Below, piece by piece: positions 24,663 to 39,080 of a stretch of 64,000 bases of DNA (position 1 is its first letter; every line of letters starts with the position of its first letter). Below the pieces are notes generated by a model. The model worked only from the letters and a program-made list of their open reading frames with translations. It ran no database searches and was not told the DNA's origin. The translations under genes and the position numbers were made by a program. Origin of the DNA: Prunella strophiata (Eukaryota; Chordata; Aves; Passeriformes; Prunellidae); the NCBI GenBank assembly GCA_036583965.1, contig JAZBQD010000015.1, positions 66,308,330-66,372,329 of the forward strand, given 5' to 3'.

Positions 24663-26237
24663 GCATAAAAGGACTATAGTGATCTCTTCTCAACCATTTC
24701 TACCAAACTTCTGCATATTCTGGTTGCTTTCAAGCAAACCACATGTCATGGATAAACCATTAGCCAGAGTTTCCCCTTTACAGAGCTCTAAATTACTATG
24801 CTTTTAGTTCTACAGACCCATCCACATGGAACTAGGAAGAACATTTTCATGCTATCTGCACACATTATGGCAAACAAATGCCAATGATTTACACTAAAGG
24901 GAGATGTTAAAACACAGCAAGTGTTTATACAGTTAAGTGCAAAACCTTAGTCTTCATCTGCTGGATCCAGGCGTATACAGCTGTGGAAGATGGGGCTCTC
25001 TCTGTATGCTGCACTGCATTGTGCTAGAGATCCTAAAAACTGATGGTGTCAAAACTTCCTCTTACTGTTTCCATTTCTAAATTAGTGTATTAAGGCCCTG
25101 CTTGCTCACAGGCAAAAGAGCGGACATATAAGGCGATGTGGGCTGAGAGCAGGGTGAAGCTGCCTGACAAAAAGGGCTTGTACTTTTCCTCTTAGTTTTA
25201 TATGTCTCTGCTCACTACTGTTTTCCCAATTCTCTACTGCAGAAACCTGTGTCAGTTGTCTTTGCTGCTGTGGAAAAAAGGACATAAGCAGTAAGAAAGC
25301 ACAACAGCAGGAGAGCACAACAGCAGGTTCTACCCAATGTATGAAGTAAAAGCCAGAGCGGGACATTAAAACTCAGTGTCAACAAGGAATTACTTCACTA
25401 AACAGAAAGCAACAGAAATGATCCCAAGAAACTTGAACAGTTTGCAAATTTCCATGATTAAAACCCCCAGGCTTTTACAATTAGCTGAAGCTGAAGAGAT
25501 AAAGAAAATGCATGGGGTGTTCATTGCCAAAAGACCTTTTTTAGAACTGGCTTTCAGGGTCTGGCTGGGAAAAATATTGCAGGCCAGTGCCACAAAAAGT
25601 TTTCCGGCCCTCTATGAGCCAAAAACTGTGACTGGAACAGCAAGTCAGCTCTGAATCCACTTCCCATCTGGTTATCACCACTGCTTTTATTTCCAGTTCC
25701 AAATTAGTTCTCTCATGTATCCTTTCTGATTTTGTAAACTTTTACATAACAGAATTCCTCTTTACAGTTACAGTTCTCAGTGAGTCTGATGCCTACTGAT
25801 AACTTTGAACCCATGGGGACACTGTGGAGGTCTATGCACACAGAACAAACTGCTCAATCAACTCAGTCTTCATTCCTTCCTTGAAATAAAAAGCCATATT
25901 CAAAAGTTACAGCCTTTCCAACATATTAACAAAATAAAGAGCCTCTGCCTCTTTAGCCTACATATTCCAACCATGGAACAGGCACCATAGTGTACTTCCC
26001 TACAATGATTTATTGATATAGGTCCTCTCCACTTGAATGCAAAAGGCACTAATATGCTCTTTAGTTCTGGAGTGCAGGAAACAGTACTTTGGGTTGACAG
26101 CTTCAAAGGAGGGCACTTCTGCATGTCCAAAGAATGCTATGACTTCTCTTCTGTAAAAGTCAAAGGGTGACAACAGGGAAAAGGCTGCGTAACAAGGTCA
26201 AATAATACGGCACCGTATTAGAGCAAGTGGTGATGGA

Positions 26238-26320
26238 AAAGACTTGAGAGGTCATCTTGTTCATCCCTGTGCTAATGCAAAATTGTTCCCTAGAGAGTAA
26301 TACAGCAGGAAAGTAGTTGT
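26238..26320 (-). mobile_element. Possible degraded CR1 3' end
   Basis: The plus strand reads GACTTGAGAGGTCATCTTGT then TCATCCCTGTGCTAATGC, resembling the complement of an old CR1 3' terminal segment (GAGGTCATCTAGTCCA type). It is short and diverged, and no longer copy surrounds it. Confidence 0.4.
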
Positions 26321-29300
26321 TATGCTAAAATATAGGTTACATAATTCAAGAGAATGGGGCTGGGGAAAATTGCTAGAAAAGAAAATAATATAGAAGAACT
26401 TACTGCTTTTTTAGAGATTACTGTAGCAAAACTGAGGCTAAACCATAATTTTAAAAAATATGTGGAGACCAACTTTAATGTTTGTTTCAGTTTACAACTC
26501 AGTCTCTAAGTTGCTGACCTGTGTGTTTTTGCTTCAACAAGCACATTAACCAGTGCCTCCTGGATTAGAAATATTTAATAAGAATATGCTAGTCATGATT
26601 TCAGTTTTCTGGTTTTATTCCATTTTAAACACAATGCCAACATATTGCTCCGCATGTTCAGTCAGTATTAGTAAACAAAGAGCAACAAGAAAATTATAGT
26701 AACCCATCACCAAAAAAATACAAAAACTTTAGGAACACCTTCACTATTCCTTGAATTATGGATGCCTTATCTGTGCTGACAGCTTGGCAAAGGCAAAACG
26801 TCAGAGCGCAAAGACATCAGCAGCTTTGTGCCAAGAACCTGAATGAGCTCCTGAGCTTAAAGCTCATATCAAGTTTTTCTGTAGCATAATACATGACAAA
26901 ATATGTCAGATGCTATCTCCACGACCAAGTTGTTGCAGTGATCCTAAGTCCAGCCTCAACAAGTGCGTCAGAACTTAACTAGTCCTTTCACTTCAGAGGA
27001 TGCAGCCTCCTAATTAACTACCTGCATTGAAGCATCAGTGTATTCAGAAATTTGGAAAGCAAGGATGAAATCACTCATCTGATAGCACAAGAGGAGCAGC
27101 AGCAGCAGTTCATGTTGAAAACCTGATAAAGCTGCTTCTCCTCAGATTGCTGCTAGCAATTAAAACGGTATATGCATTTTTAAATACCTGAGCCTGCATT
27201 GCCTATGTGAATGTGAGACTTCCCAGTCTCACAGCCATGCTGCTAGAGACAACTGGTTCCACCTCAATGTTAGGTTTTTTTTTTTTTTTTTACCATTTGA
27301 AGTGGCCAAGACCAAGAATCCACCACAAAATCCTCAAACACAAAATCCAGTAGATGTGCCTGAGATTGTGACACACTTCCAATATTAAGGATTAGTATCT
27401 ACACGTACTTCAGCAACCCCCAGAAACACCATTCACACAATCACAAAGATCCCTTCTGGAAAGCTTCTAGAGGTGACACCTTAATCCAATGGGGCTTCAT
27501 CTTTATGATATTTTTTTTTTTTTAATCACAAAATTAATTTAAAAAGAGAATAAGCAAAGAATGCCAATGTAAATGCCATAGCATCTTCAGGATATTTATT
27601 TCAAATTTGCATTACATTTAGTGATGAAAATATTGATTTCTAAAACAATTTTTTATAATTTAAATTCAATATACAGACCTCCTCAGTCTGAAACTCTTGC
27701 AATATCTCAATATAACAGCCTCTTCATTATGTTAAGAACTTTACTTGTAGCTTATATTTTGTATACCTTCCTGTTCTTGTGTACACCCTTTAACTAATTC
27801 ACATCTTTAAATGTGTAAACCCAGACACAGCAATACAACTAAGGCTTTACTGATTTTGAGTATAGAGAAGAAAGAGCATTTCAACAGACAAAGATTTGGT
27901 TTTGTTTTACTGTTACAGTCACACAACAAAGAACAAGCCCTTAAGTAATAGTCTCATAGTTCCTAGCAGACGTGATCTCAGTCAAAAACAATAAGCTCGT
28001 TAACCAGCTTTGTTCTAATACTTAATCTGCCTTTTCCCATGTGTCTTGATACATTTTAGAGTTTTTTGGAAGGATGCTTCTTTAGAATACTTGAAGGATA
28101 TAGTTAAATTAACAGAAATTAAATTTACAGAGATGGATTTGCAACAGAGGGAGAATGAAGAAATATCAGATGTGCAGAAGGAAAGACTGCAGCACAAATA
28201 CTTTTAGCAGATGTCAAAGTAATTCAGGGTCAGCAAGTTTCCCATCATTCTGAAATTGCTGGGACATATGAAAAACACACCATTTTGGCAACTGAAAAGC
28301 AAACCCCACAAATAAACTGGAACAGAACCACTAAGATCTCAGGCTAAATCCATGCCAATGCATGACTCTCATCTGATGCAGATGCCAGATCAAGCACATG
28401 GCCAGTCCTCCTTCAGTAGGCTGGGGAGGCTTGGAGATCCCTGTTATCTGCTGGACAACTCACTTCCCAGCATTCCTACTGCTGCTGCACCCTGTGCCTT
28501 GCCATCTCCTAGGGGGGTGTAGGTGGCTGGCACATCAATGCCCCATCTGCTGTCCCATGTCTTACAGCAGCAGGGACAGGCACAGCCATCCCAGGAACAT
28601 GGCACAGGCACCCTGAGCAGCTTAACACAGGAGGAAGGAAGGTGACACCCTGGGGCAGCCAAGAGTCTCCAGCTTCACAAGCTGCACACAGCAGCCCTGC
28701 AAGAGAGAACGGCTGTCCTGTACTCCAGAGCAATCTCTGTCCTTCAGTTACTATCTTTTATGTATCACTCAGACACTCTATTATCACTCACTCTGTTATT
28801 ATCACTCAGGGAATATAAAGCTTTTTCAGAAGTGGAGACACCTTCATACTCTCTTAAGGACCTTTACATTAGACTGAAAAGATTTAACAACCTAAGTACT
28901 TCAGTGTTTCACATCCATATAAAAATTATGTAAAAGTAGGGTACATCTCCACTTTCCAAGTGCCATTTCCAAGTTCCATGATTAGGGTGAAGAGAGGTGT
29001 CCAAAGTTACATGTATGAAAATCAGGAAATTACTGATAAAAGACTGTGTTCATCAGGTAGAAATTTCCCTTTTGGAAATTCTCCCCCATTTTCATAGCTG
29101 AAAAATATCCTAGATTTTCTAGAAACAAGATGCACAATGCTTGTAGGGTCCAGAACAGTATGATTGGACCTTTGAGAGGGAATACAAAACCAATATCGGA
29201 ACAATCATTTCACCCCCATTAATAAACACAACAACTCTACACCTCTGTTCCAGATGCTTCTCTGAGTTCTGTTTGAAAATCAGTGAGTTCAGTTAAGTGC

Positions 29301-32300
29301 ATTTGCAGCCGGAGAGAAGCTGGTATATAAATCCACCCACTGCTCTGGCAACACATTTTCCCTTTTGAAACAAAACCTGGCTGATGCCTCTCCAAGCAAT
29401 AGTGTGCTGCCCATTGGGGCACCAGCTCTTCACCTCTTTCTCTGTCTGCAGAGACAGAGGTAAGAGAGACCTTGGAGCATTCCTAGCCTCACATGGAATG
29501 ATTTCCTGCCTAAGTTTCCCCCTCAACATCTCCACATCAACAGTTTTAACAACAAATAATTTAAATGAAAAGTCACTCAAGGCTATGGGGTTCCTTTCCA
29601 TATGGCCCCATCCTCTGCTGGATCAGGGCAGCCTCCAGGCAAGTTTGCAAGTTTCCAGCGTAAAAGGAAAGGCTATCCTCACAGTGCTCCAACCATACCA
29701 CCCTACCAGACATTTACATTTTCAAACATTCCTCAAGCACAATTTCTGTTTACCATACCATGCGGAACCCGGCCTGAACTTGTTTAACACATGTTTGCAT
29801 TATTTATCCAAACTCATTCATCACAGTTGTAAAACATCTGACAGATGATGGAGGTTTTCCAGTGTGTATCAGGCCTCTCGCTTAATTCAACCACTGATTA
29901 TTTCCACCTCTAAGTAATTTGACCAAAGCCACACAAAAGCATTCAGCTATACTAAATCTTTCTCTGTTTGTTATTAACTCAGTCACTGGCTGTAAAGAGC
30001 TCTACCTCTCTCTCTGCTTATCTAATTAATCAGAAAAATATCTATATACACAAGTATATGATATACATTAACACACATAATGTATACCCATATACACAAT
30101 ACACATAGTCTACACATATAAATACAACAGCTTCTATTTAAGAGCCTCCATGTGATAAGAAAAGCTTAATTGCTACATGGATTGAATTGTCATTTGTACC
30201 ATAAACACAGCCAGCTGCTGTGCAAAGTGCTTCCCCATGCAAAATGCACACACTACAGCACACATTAAACACATTCAGCTACTTAATGTGGATTTTTTTA
30301 ATTCCCAGTTTTAGGAAAAACATAGTAGCATAAAGTCCATGAATTCACAAATTCACTTAGTATAAGCACACCAAGTCAATGGAGCTTTGAATCAGATCCT
30401 GAAACTCAAATGTAAAAACTGTTCTTTCTCTGATTACTGAGAACAAGCACTGTATTTATTGCCTTTTTAGTTCTTGTCTCTTGCAGAAGGAAGATCTTTC
30501 ACTCTTTCCTTTTTTTTTTTTTTTTTTTTGCATACTTTCCATTGCTCATTAATCACACTGACACAAGTTTTTCAAGTATCTATGAAACTAGAAGCAAGTT
30601 AACAGCTATAACCTGCAAGAACATTAAAAGGACCAAATCCTGTTTTCTACCTAGACTTCCTAGATTAAAAAAAACTATGGTTCAGAAAGTGTCATATGTG
30701 CTGCAGGAATTCAAGATCTGTTCACTGTTCCTGACAAACCCTCAACTGTTTGCTCTGTTTTGCTGCATGGTTTGGCTGTCTCATACATTACTTTTTTCCT
30801 CCTTTGGAAAACTGTATAAAAAACCATTATGAACTACATCATCAGACTTTCAGTTGACAACACAGGCTGGTTAGTGCAGCCATCAGAGTAAATAACTAAG
30901 TCCCTGTCCTTTCTCACTTCAGGAATCAGATGTGTCCTGGGAGTGTGAGGCCAAGGTAAAAGCTGGGACAGTAAACTGAGAATGAAAAATCTCTGCTTCT
31001 CTTAAGTCAAAGGTGTCGTGCCTTTGAGAATCACTATGTTCCAAGGGCTAGTATGGATCTGACCCCTTTGTCTCCCTAGTTCCCACCCTGTTATTATTTC
31101 TAAAGCGTATACAGAGACACTGGAAAATAAGGATGATGACAAGGGATGAGTACAGAAGACAGCTCCAGCAAGAAAACAATAGGGTTTGCACATCTGATTA
31201 TATTCTGTTACATTCAGAAAACAGAAAAATGTGGCTTCTTAGAAGAAATGCAGGACATATTATTACTAGAGAAGAAAAACCATGAAGAAATAATCAGTTG
31301 CTCAGGGTTGCCTCAGTGATGTTCCTGGTCTGCAATCACTACTAATCTTCCATACAGAAAGCAGGCAACGAAGCTGAAGGGGCAAAAGACTTTAAGAAAA
31401 AACCCGAACAATATCCTTATTCTTTTGACTGAGGAACACTTTCTTACTGTATACTTTTTTTCACTGCTCTTGGCAAGGCTTTTTATACAAATAAGTGCCC
31501 TACAGCCTACTGTCATATGCTGCATATAAGACAACCTCTCAAGTATGTACAGAAAACTTAGCTGATGTAGAATTTGGCAACTTGTTTGTTAAGTGGCACT
31601 TCAGTTCATGAGCACATTAAATCCATGATGCATAATCTGCTTGGGCAGCCTGCTAGTTTTAAGATGTTAGTCTAGACCTATAAAGCCCTAAATGTCTTGG
31701 GACCTATTTATCCAGGCACTCAGCTTTTCTGGAGGTTTTCTGATGAAACAAAGGTTATAATCAGAAAATGTCAGTCACTAAATTGGAAACACTGCATTCA
31801 AAGTCTCTTGCAGCCAACAAACTTTCTTTAGATCCAAGACAGGATCCCAAAGAAGTCTGCCTATATTCATTGTAACTGAGGACCCAGAAAGGATATGATC
31901 TTCAACCTTAAGATTGGTGCTGTGGGAAACCTGTGGTGCTGCACCATGATGAGGCAGATCAGAGGAAAACAAAACTGCACGTCCTAAAAAGCTGCACTGC
32001 AGACAACCCAGAGAGCCCAATCCTGAGTGCAAGTGCCAAAAATCAGTCAGAAACTTCAGAAAAGAAAAATTCATTTGTACTCAGACTTGTTCACTTCAGT
32101 ATCAATTTTATGCAGAGGTATTAGGATGGTATTTCCTGAGTAGTTTCCGAGTCGTGCCACAGAATATTGGGTGTGTTTGTGAAAGCTCTGTCACTCCTCA
32201 CTCCCTGCAACTTCAGGGTTTTGCATGTCTGGAACAATCTTATTTTTTTCCGGTGTTTCATTAGCAGCCCCTTTCTGAGAAATGCCAGGTGGCACCATGC

Positions 32301-34389
32301 CCAGAATCACTTGCCAGCTAATCTCAGAGGATTGGGCATTATGCCATTTGAATTAAAAGAGCTCAGCTCTAACTCACTGATAACATTTAGGAATCAAACC
32401 AATAAAAATGGGAAAACAAAACTGAATACAAATAACCTCTGAATGCACACAGATGATAGCCTTTAACTGAAAATGTATACAGTTATGGAGAAAGAAAAAA
32501 AAAAAAAAAAAAGGCAGTAGAGGTCTTTTTCCAAAACTTAAACCAGGGTTCAAGTGAGAAAAATCAGCTATGATTACATTGGTTTCTGAAAACAGCAAAA
32601 AGAAAAAGAGGGAATTTGCACATTTAAGTACAAAGTTAATGTCACAGGGCTCCCTGCAACAGGGAGCTCAAACTTTAGGCAAGCTGTGCTATGCCAATCA
32701 CCCCATGAAGTGCAGAGGAGAAAGAGGAAGAAAAGAATTTGCATTTGAAGGGAACAATGGAGTTTCCCCCTCAATCCCTTCATTCTGGCATTTTGACATG
32801 TCCTTCCTAAAATAAAAGCGACATTTAATTTATGAAGACCAATAAAATCATAAATAGCCAGTTAAAAAGTCTGCATAATCCTAATGTTGTCCACATCAAC
32901 AGTAAAACATGGGATACTCCAGCATGTGCACGTAGATGAGTGGGCAAGAACACAGACTAACAATTCTGTAAATTATAAACTTTTTCTATCATGAGTTTTT
33001 TAAGTTTTACAGGCTAAAAATTCTCACGTATAACACATTTCACAGGAGGGGTAAGGGAAGGAAAAACACAAGGCTAATAAGGATGTGACTATTAGGAAAT
33101 AAAACAATTCAAAACCATTTCCTATAACACAGTTAAAGAAAAATATGGGAGGCAACTTTGGCTTACTCTGACTGCTGTCTTTATAAAAGGCGTATCCGTG
33201 TTATTTACATCTTCTCCTCTATTCTTCCAGAGACCACGAGTCAGTACAGGACAGCTATTTTTCCTTTCACTTCATCATACATATCTTGGAAGGTCAGAAA
33301 ACACTGGTCTTGTAGTATTTCACAGCTAATTAACAGAGATAACAGCTAATCAAATTAAATAAACCTCACAAAGAAACTGCCTTTTTCCTGTGGCATAACA
33401 GCATCCAGGAAATTTTTATACGAGAAACAACTGAGATGAGAGTTAGCAGGTCTCTCCCCATCTTACAAGTAAGGATAAAGCAGCTTTAATTTTGGTCAGA
33501 ACAATCCCCCAACAGTTCAGATGGATGAAGGCCCACAAAAGTTGCTTGCTTTTTCGGGCTCTGTTTGCAAAGCATGGACATCAGCCATGGGCAGACACTT
33601 CAGCACGCTCCACACAGAGGCAGGTATTTCAGAGAGGATGCAATCCTGTGTGAGACACCTGCCCTCTCCCTGCCTCCAACCCTCATGTGCCCTGCTGCCC
33701 ATGGGGGGCTGCAGGGATTTGCTCTTTACAAAACACATTTCTTCCTGCGAGAATCACATCTGACTTGCTACTGATCCAGGCAGAAATTCAGAGGGAAAGG
33801 GATTAGCTTCTGAGGTGTTATCCATAAAAACTTCTGCTACTTGATTTGTTAGCTACTAATCATTCTGGGGTTTCTGGGGTGCCTTGTGAATCCTCAGCAA
33901 AGCTTGCTGTAACAAGACAAGAAACAAACCCTGCTGCAGTGGGAGCAGAGCAGATCGAGCCTAGAAATTAATGAAGGACAAGAAGTGGAATTGCAGATAA
34001 CATTCGTACAAGGTCACTTCCACACCACAGCTGTGTGGTTTCATACAGATCTTTTAGCTGCTGTGGGGCTGGATTAGCTACAGTGCTTACACTGACAAAG
34101 GTAGTGAGATTTTTAAATAATTCCATACATCCCATCTTCTTTCAAGGACATTAACACACCTTACAGAAGTCCTCAAGACATCAAATGCTATGGGTATCCA
34201 GAAACTACCTTGATTTGTCCTCTGTATTATATCATATCCATCGTCAATACTAATAGCAGATGAATTTGCAAGAAACATATGCACACATACAAACACACCC
34301 ATATAATCAAAGTATATTTTGCCATTTCCATTTTTTGGTACCTTATTTTAGTCACACTTTTAATTAAAATACACCATTGTTTTCCTCTA

Positions 34390-34428
34390 CCAATTGGATA
34401 TTTATCCAAGACTTGGATAAATAATTGG
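34390..34428. repeat. AT-rich hairpin
   Basis: TTTATCCAAG (34401-34410) and CTTGGATAAA (34412-34421) form a 10-bp perfect stem around one base. The stem extends outward to CCAATT/AATTGG with a four-base bulge. A further copy of TTATCCAA follows near 34433. Confidence 0.7.
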
Positions 34429-35505
34429 TAATTTATCCAACACTTGAATACCAAAAGATACATTTCACTGAAAAATTGTATGTCCTGAAAGATGTAAAGC
34501 GATACGCACCACAACTGCTTTTGCTCTGGCATGCTGGCCTTCCCTGCATCATGAACTGGGACAACAGACAGATTACAGTTTACAGATTGCAAGTAAAGTA
34601 CCCTGGATAAAGTAGATCACCAACTATAAGCAATCAGAAAACCATCTCACTTCAAAATCTCTGTCACTAGAAAACAATAACGAAAAAAAAAAAAAAAATA
34701 AATCAAAGTTCCTGTGATAAGCAACCTAGGATCTGAACTTCAGATTCAATTGATGAATGTGGCAAATGTGCTCTCTCTAAAGACTATCAAAACAAATGAG
34801 TCTTTATAATGCAAATAAAATCCGACATAATTTTTCTATCATTACATCAGAATTTGCCTAAAGAAATCAACATTCCTGAAGCTGGAGCACTCTAGCCATG
34901 CTACATGTGCTGTTGGAGGCAGGTTAAATCAGTTGGGAATCCTAAATGCCTAGAATCTGCCTTCAATTTTCCCTGGCAGTTACTTCCTTAGCACTAAACT
35001 GCATTGAATCAGTACACTGCCAGGCACGTTTCCTTTTCATTCTCTTTTTGAGATAGTGTCCTATGAAAATCCTAACTAAAAGAAATCTTTTGCAGGTGGA
35101 TGAAAATTACTTTGCAGGCTACAGCCTTCAATACATCACTGCACTACCTACCCACCAAAGATTTTTGGCAGTAAATAAATGTTTGTATGTCCCTTGGTCA
35201 TGTTTTCGTTTTCTCTCAGGACTGTGTTCTGAAGGACAAAGCAAAAAGACTGTGAACAGATTTGTGTAAGTGCTTTGGCATGGGAATGACTTCACACAGC
35301 AGCATTTCCATACCACCTCTGATGAGGTAGGACAGTGCTGGTCCACCAGCACAAACCAAGTCACACCAGTTTGTTCTGTCTGGAGACAAACTGCTCCCCC
35401 TTCCAACAGACCAAACCTGCAGAATCCACAGACACAGTTCTGCCTAAATCAGAAGAGATTAAGTGACTGCAAAAATGAACTTCTTTCTTTCTCTTACAAG
35501 ACAAG

Positions 35506-35508
<3 letters not shown>

Positions 35509-35546
<38 letters not shown>
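35509..35546. repeat. A38 homopolymer, then A/C-rich tail
   Basis: Run of 38 A followed by CAACAAAAAAACCCAAACAA, the longest homopolymer in the window. It resembles a retroposon tail, but no element body was recognised upstream. Confidence 0.9.
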
Positions 35547-35547
<1 letters not shown>

Positions 35548-38500
35548 AACAAAAAAACCCAAACAAAAACCAAACACCAAAAAGCTACAGAGATATGGAA
35601 TGCACACATTTGGTTTGCACTTTCCTCCCTTTTGATAAGCTTTTTCGTTTTAGTCAAAAGCAGCTTTCATGACAAGTCCTTGGTTGAAAACCTTGAAACT
35701 TTTACTCATTTGGCTCACTTACATGAAAGCCCAAAGCACAAAAACTTTTGTTTTCATGCCATCCCCAGCAAGCGGAACCAAAGCAAAGACTTGACGGCTA
35801 TTTTATGTTTGAAATATTGGCTTCAAAGCAATGGGGATAGCACAGTGTGGGTGGGCCTGACACTACAGCTGTCTTAAAACAAAGAGCCTATATATCAAAA
35901 AAAGCTCACAAGAGACAAGATTTACCCGGAAAGAATTGCATCCAACAGAAATGAAGATGAGGAAGAGGACATGCCTGCACATGTGTTCAGTGGAAGCAGG
36001 GGGAAAAGGATAATGGTGTAGTTAAAAAAGCTAAAAACAAACAACAAAAAGATACTGAAGAATGTTGTATCCACTTGCAGCTGTAACCATTTCCATGGAA
36101 AGTAGTTTTTAAAGAGCTTTCTGACTGCATTATACTACCAGTGCAGTATCATAAAAATTGAGATGAGTTACTGGAGCTAGTAAGGGGGCAAAAAACTCAA
36201 AAATGGTCTGTATTAAAATGAGGCATCCCATGCATCTATAAACTAACTTGGAATAACAATATCCACAGGGTAAGTGAAAAACAAAATGTCGATGAAGTGG
36301 TTAAGGTTTAGATAATTTTTTTAATTTCTATACTCCACTGCAACAGATTCAGAGTGATTTTGCTGTTTAAGCAGCAGGAAGCAGCAAGCATTAAAATATC
36401 ACACCCACAAAATTCTTGTCAGCATGTATTATCAAAATAACAGAAAGACTAATTTTAAACAGAAGTAAAGCAGATGAAAATTACAGTGGCAAATCATTGC
36501 CATAATTGTGCCTATGCCTGAGTTTGCCAATGGAGTTTATGACAGGTGAATATTTTGACTGCAGCATCAGTTTAAAACATTTGACATGCTTCCAGCCTCT
36601 GGGAGCTGTTAAGTTCCCAGAGCCTAGATTCTCTCCTCTTACTGTTCCAACTGCTGAAACCAGTGTGTTCACACACAGCAGCAGTGTCTTCCTATGCCTG
36701 TCCCAACAAAAAGGCTATCAGGAAGTAAATCAACATGGGCTCATTTCTGTCCCTCCCTCCTGGGACTGCATGGGACAATACAACACAGGTGGACAGAGTC
36801 ACCTTACCTCTGAAAGATTCACTTTGCAAATGAAAAATGATGAAATTGTCACCTGCTGTTTCGGAAAGGCCACCATGGTGTCAAAGTACACCACTGTGCT
36901 TGAAAATGGAATTTCATCAAATCTCAGAGGCAAGCTGGTTCACCTTTGGGACACAGGCATTGCAGATTTGAGATGAGAAGTGAGAACTGTAAAGACACAC
37001 ACCCATGTGATGCTGAAATCAATACCCTGACACCTCCCTCTTGGAAAAGACAGTGCTTTGGGTTACGGTGCAATGTGTCAAACAACGTTAGAAGCCTCTC
37101 CCTTGGAGCTGGAATCTCGATGATCCACACCACATGTACCCACCACTCTCAACAGCCTAACAGGGCAGTGGTTTTTTGGGCCAGCAATAAAGAACATCAT
37201 CAGAAGGGGCAGAAGCATTAGTTTAAAGCAAACCAGTATACCTCTGTATTGTAAATCTCTCCTCTCTCTCACACACACATGCACAAAAACTTGCTATTCA
37301 GTCTATTCAACAAAATGATTTCTGTGTCGAAGCTAGGACCCTTCAACTAAGAATAACCATTCAATGGGGGCAGAGGCATCTCCTTCATACCTAGAGAGAG
37401 AGAACATCCACAGCTTCATTTGCTCCCAAAAGGGCCCTTCACTTCAAGGGCCCCCACACAGAGGAAAGCTGAAAGTCTCTTTTGCAAATCTCTCTTTGTT
37501 TTGTTTTTCCCCTTTGCCAACTATGATGATTCCAGAGCCATTGATAACAAAAGCAGATGTTTACAGCCACATGGGAGGCTTCCCTGTATACAGTGGCTAC
37601 TGCATTACACTGCATTAATCACTCCATGACATCTACCATATGTATCACATTGATTAGTAGGCATTTTAAATCCCATTGACAGTGGTGGGATTAGATGTTC
37701 ACAAATATTAAAATGTAGACTCCTTCCCCATATGGTGGTCATAAAAATGTTTCTCTAAAACATTAGCTTTTTTCAGGATTCTCATTTCCCCAACTGAAAG
37801 TGTGCAGATGGTTATATATCTTGCTGAAAAATGAATATGAGGCTTTCTTAGCACTTAATGCAATTGCAGGATCTAAGATGAAGCCTTCACAGTCTTTTGT
37901 TATTTTTTATATATTTTAGAAAGCAGAATTTTCCTTTTATTTTGCATATTTCTGGAGACAGTGCAAATACCTCTGTCATTCATCGCAACTGGTAACCTCG
38001 GTAGATTAGTCTATATAGCTAGAAAAGGGCTTCTGAAAGCAGAAAGCAAATATCCTGAAAATGACTCACTAATATATTCAGATCATCGCTACCTGGCCCC
38101 AGCTGGCAAAACTCAACCTGTGTATTGCTTCCTGCCATCTACTTAGTTTTGGTTTTTTTTTTTTTTTTTCCCTCTGGTTTAGTACAGATTACTGGTCTGA
38201 TTCACTGATTGCCTTTCATCTGGCACCAAACCCCTCCATTCTGACCATCAGTTTTGCTTTCATCTGTACTGAACCCAGTGATGGGGCATTTGATCTTCTA
38301 TCAGCTCCATCCATAATCATTATTACAACTAAGGCCTGTTAGTGCCAGTATAAATGTTAGGTCATTGGAAAATTATGGGTACAATTTACAGACTAAGCAT
38401 TTCTCTCGAAATTGCAAGTAAGGCTTTAAACTAGTAACTCACACAAACATCAGTGCATTAAATGGAACAGAATTACTACATCAGCTGAGACCACAACATC

Positions 38501-39057
38501 CTGAATAAACTTGTATTAGACATCCATGCACACTGGAATCTGACTATCCTATGCTGATGGAGGCACAGATTTCATCTATCAGATGAGGATGGGCATCACA
38601 CAGCGAAAACTTTTCTGGTGATGCAATTTACAAAGAAGACTGGGTATATGATGCTGTCTGGGATCTGGCATTGTTATAACAAAATCTTGAAGAGATTATA
38701 TCCAAGAAAATACATTTTATAAACATCACCTATTACTGCAAGCTCTGAGGTGCTGACTTCCAATTGCACATTTATTTCTTAGGCCAAGCAGAAATGTAAA
38801 ATCTTGTATTATTATCTGAATATAACTTGAGGGGATGCTGGGATTCAGCTGTTGTAACTAGTGAAGCCCATTTTTAGCATTCATATACTGTCATAATGGG
38901 AACAAGCTGTTTTCTTTACAAGGGTGATTTCATGCTCAGTATGGCCTACTGCAGTATATTCACAAGGAACAATAAAAGTAGATGAAATTATCAGATAAAA
39001 TCCCTGATCTGTCCTACAAATAACTAAGGTGTTACAAAATCAGATAAAAAAGCTGGG

Positions 39058-39080
39058 TTTTTTTTTTTTTTTTTTTTTTT
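39058..39080. repeat. T23 homopolymer
   Basis: Uninterrupted run of 23 T with no recognised element attached. Confidence 0.9.

Noticed and set aside
29384..29848. 154-codon plus-strand open frame
   Set aside because: No recognisable domain, no upstream promoter features, and an overlapping opposite-strand frame of similar quality.
36506..36976. 156-codon plus-strand open frame, the longest in the window
   Set aside because: The peptide has no family resemblance, low-complexity bias typical of noncoding DNA and no splice or start support. This length is expected by chance in 64 kb.
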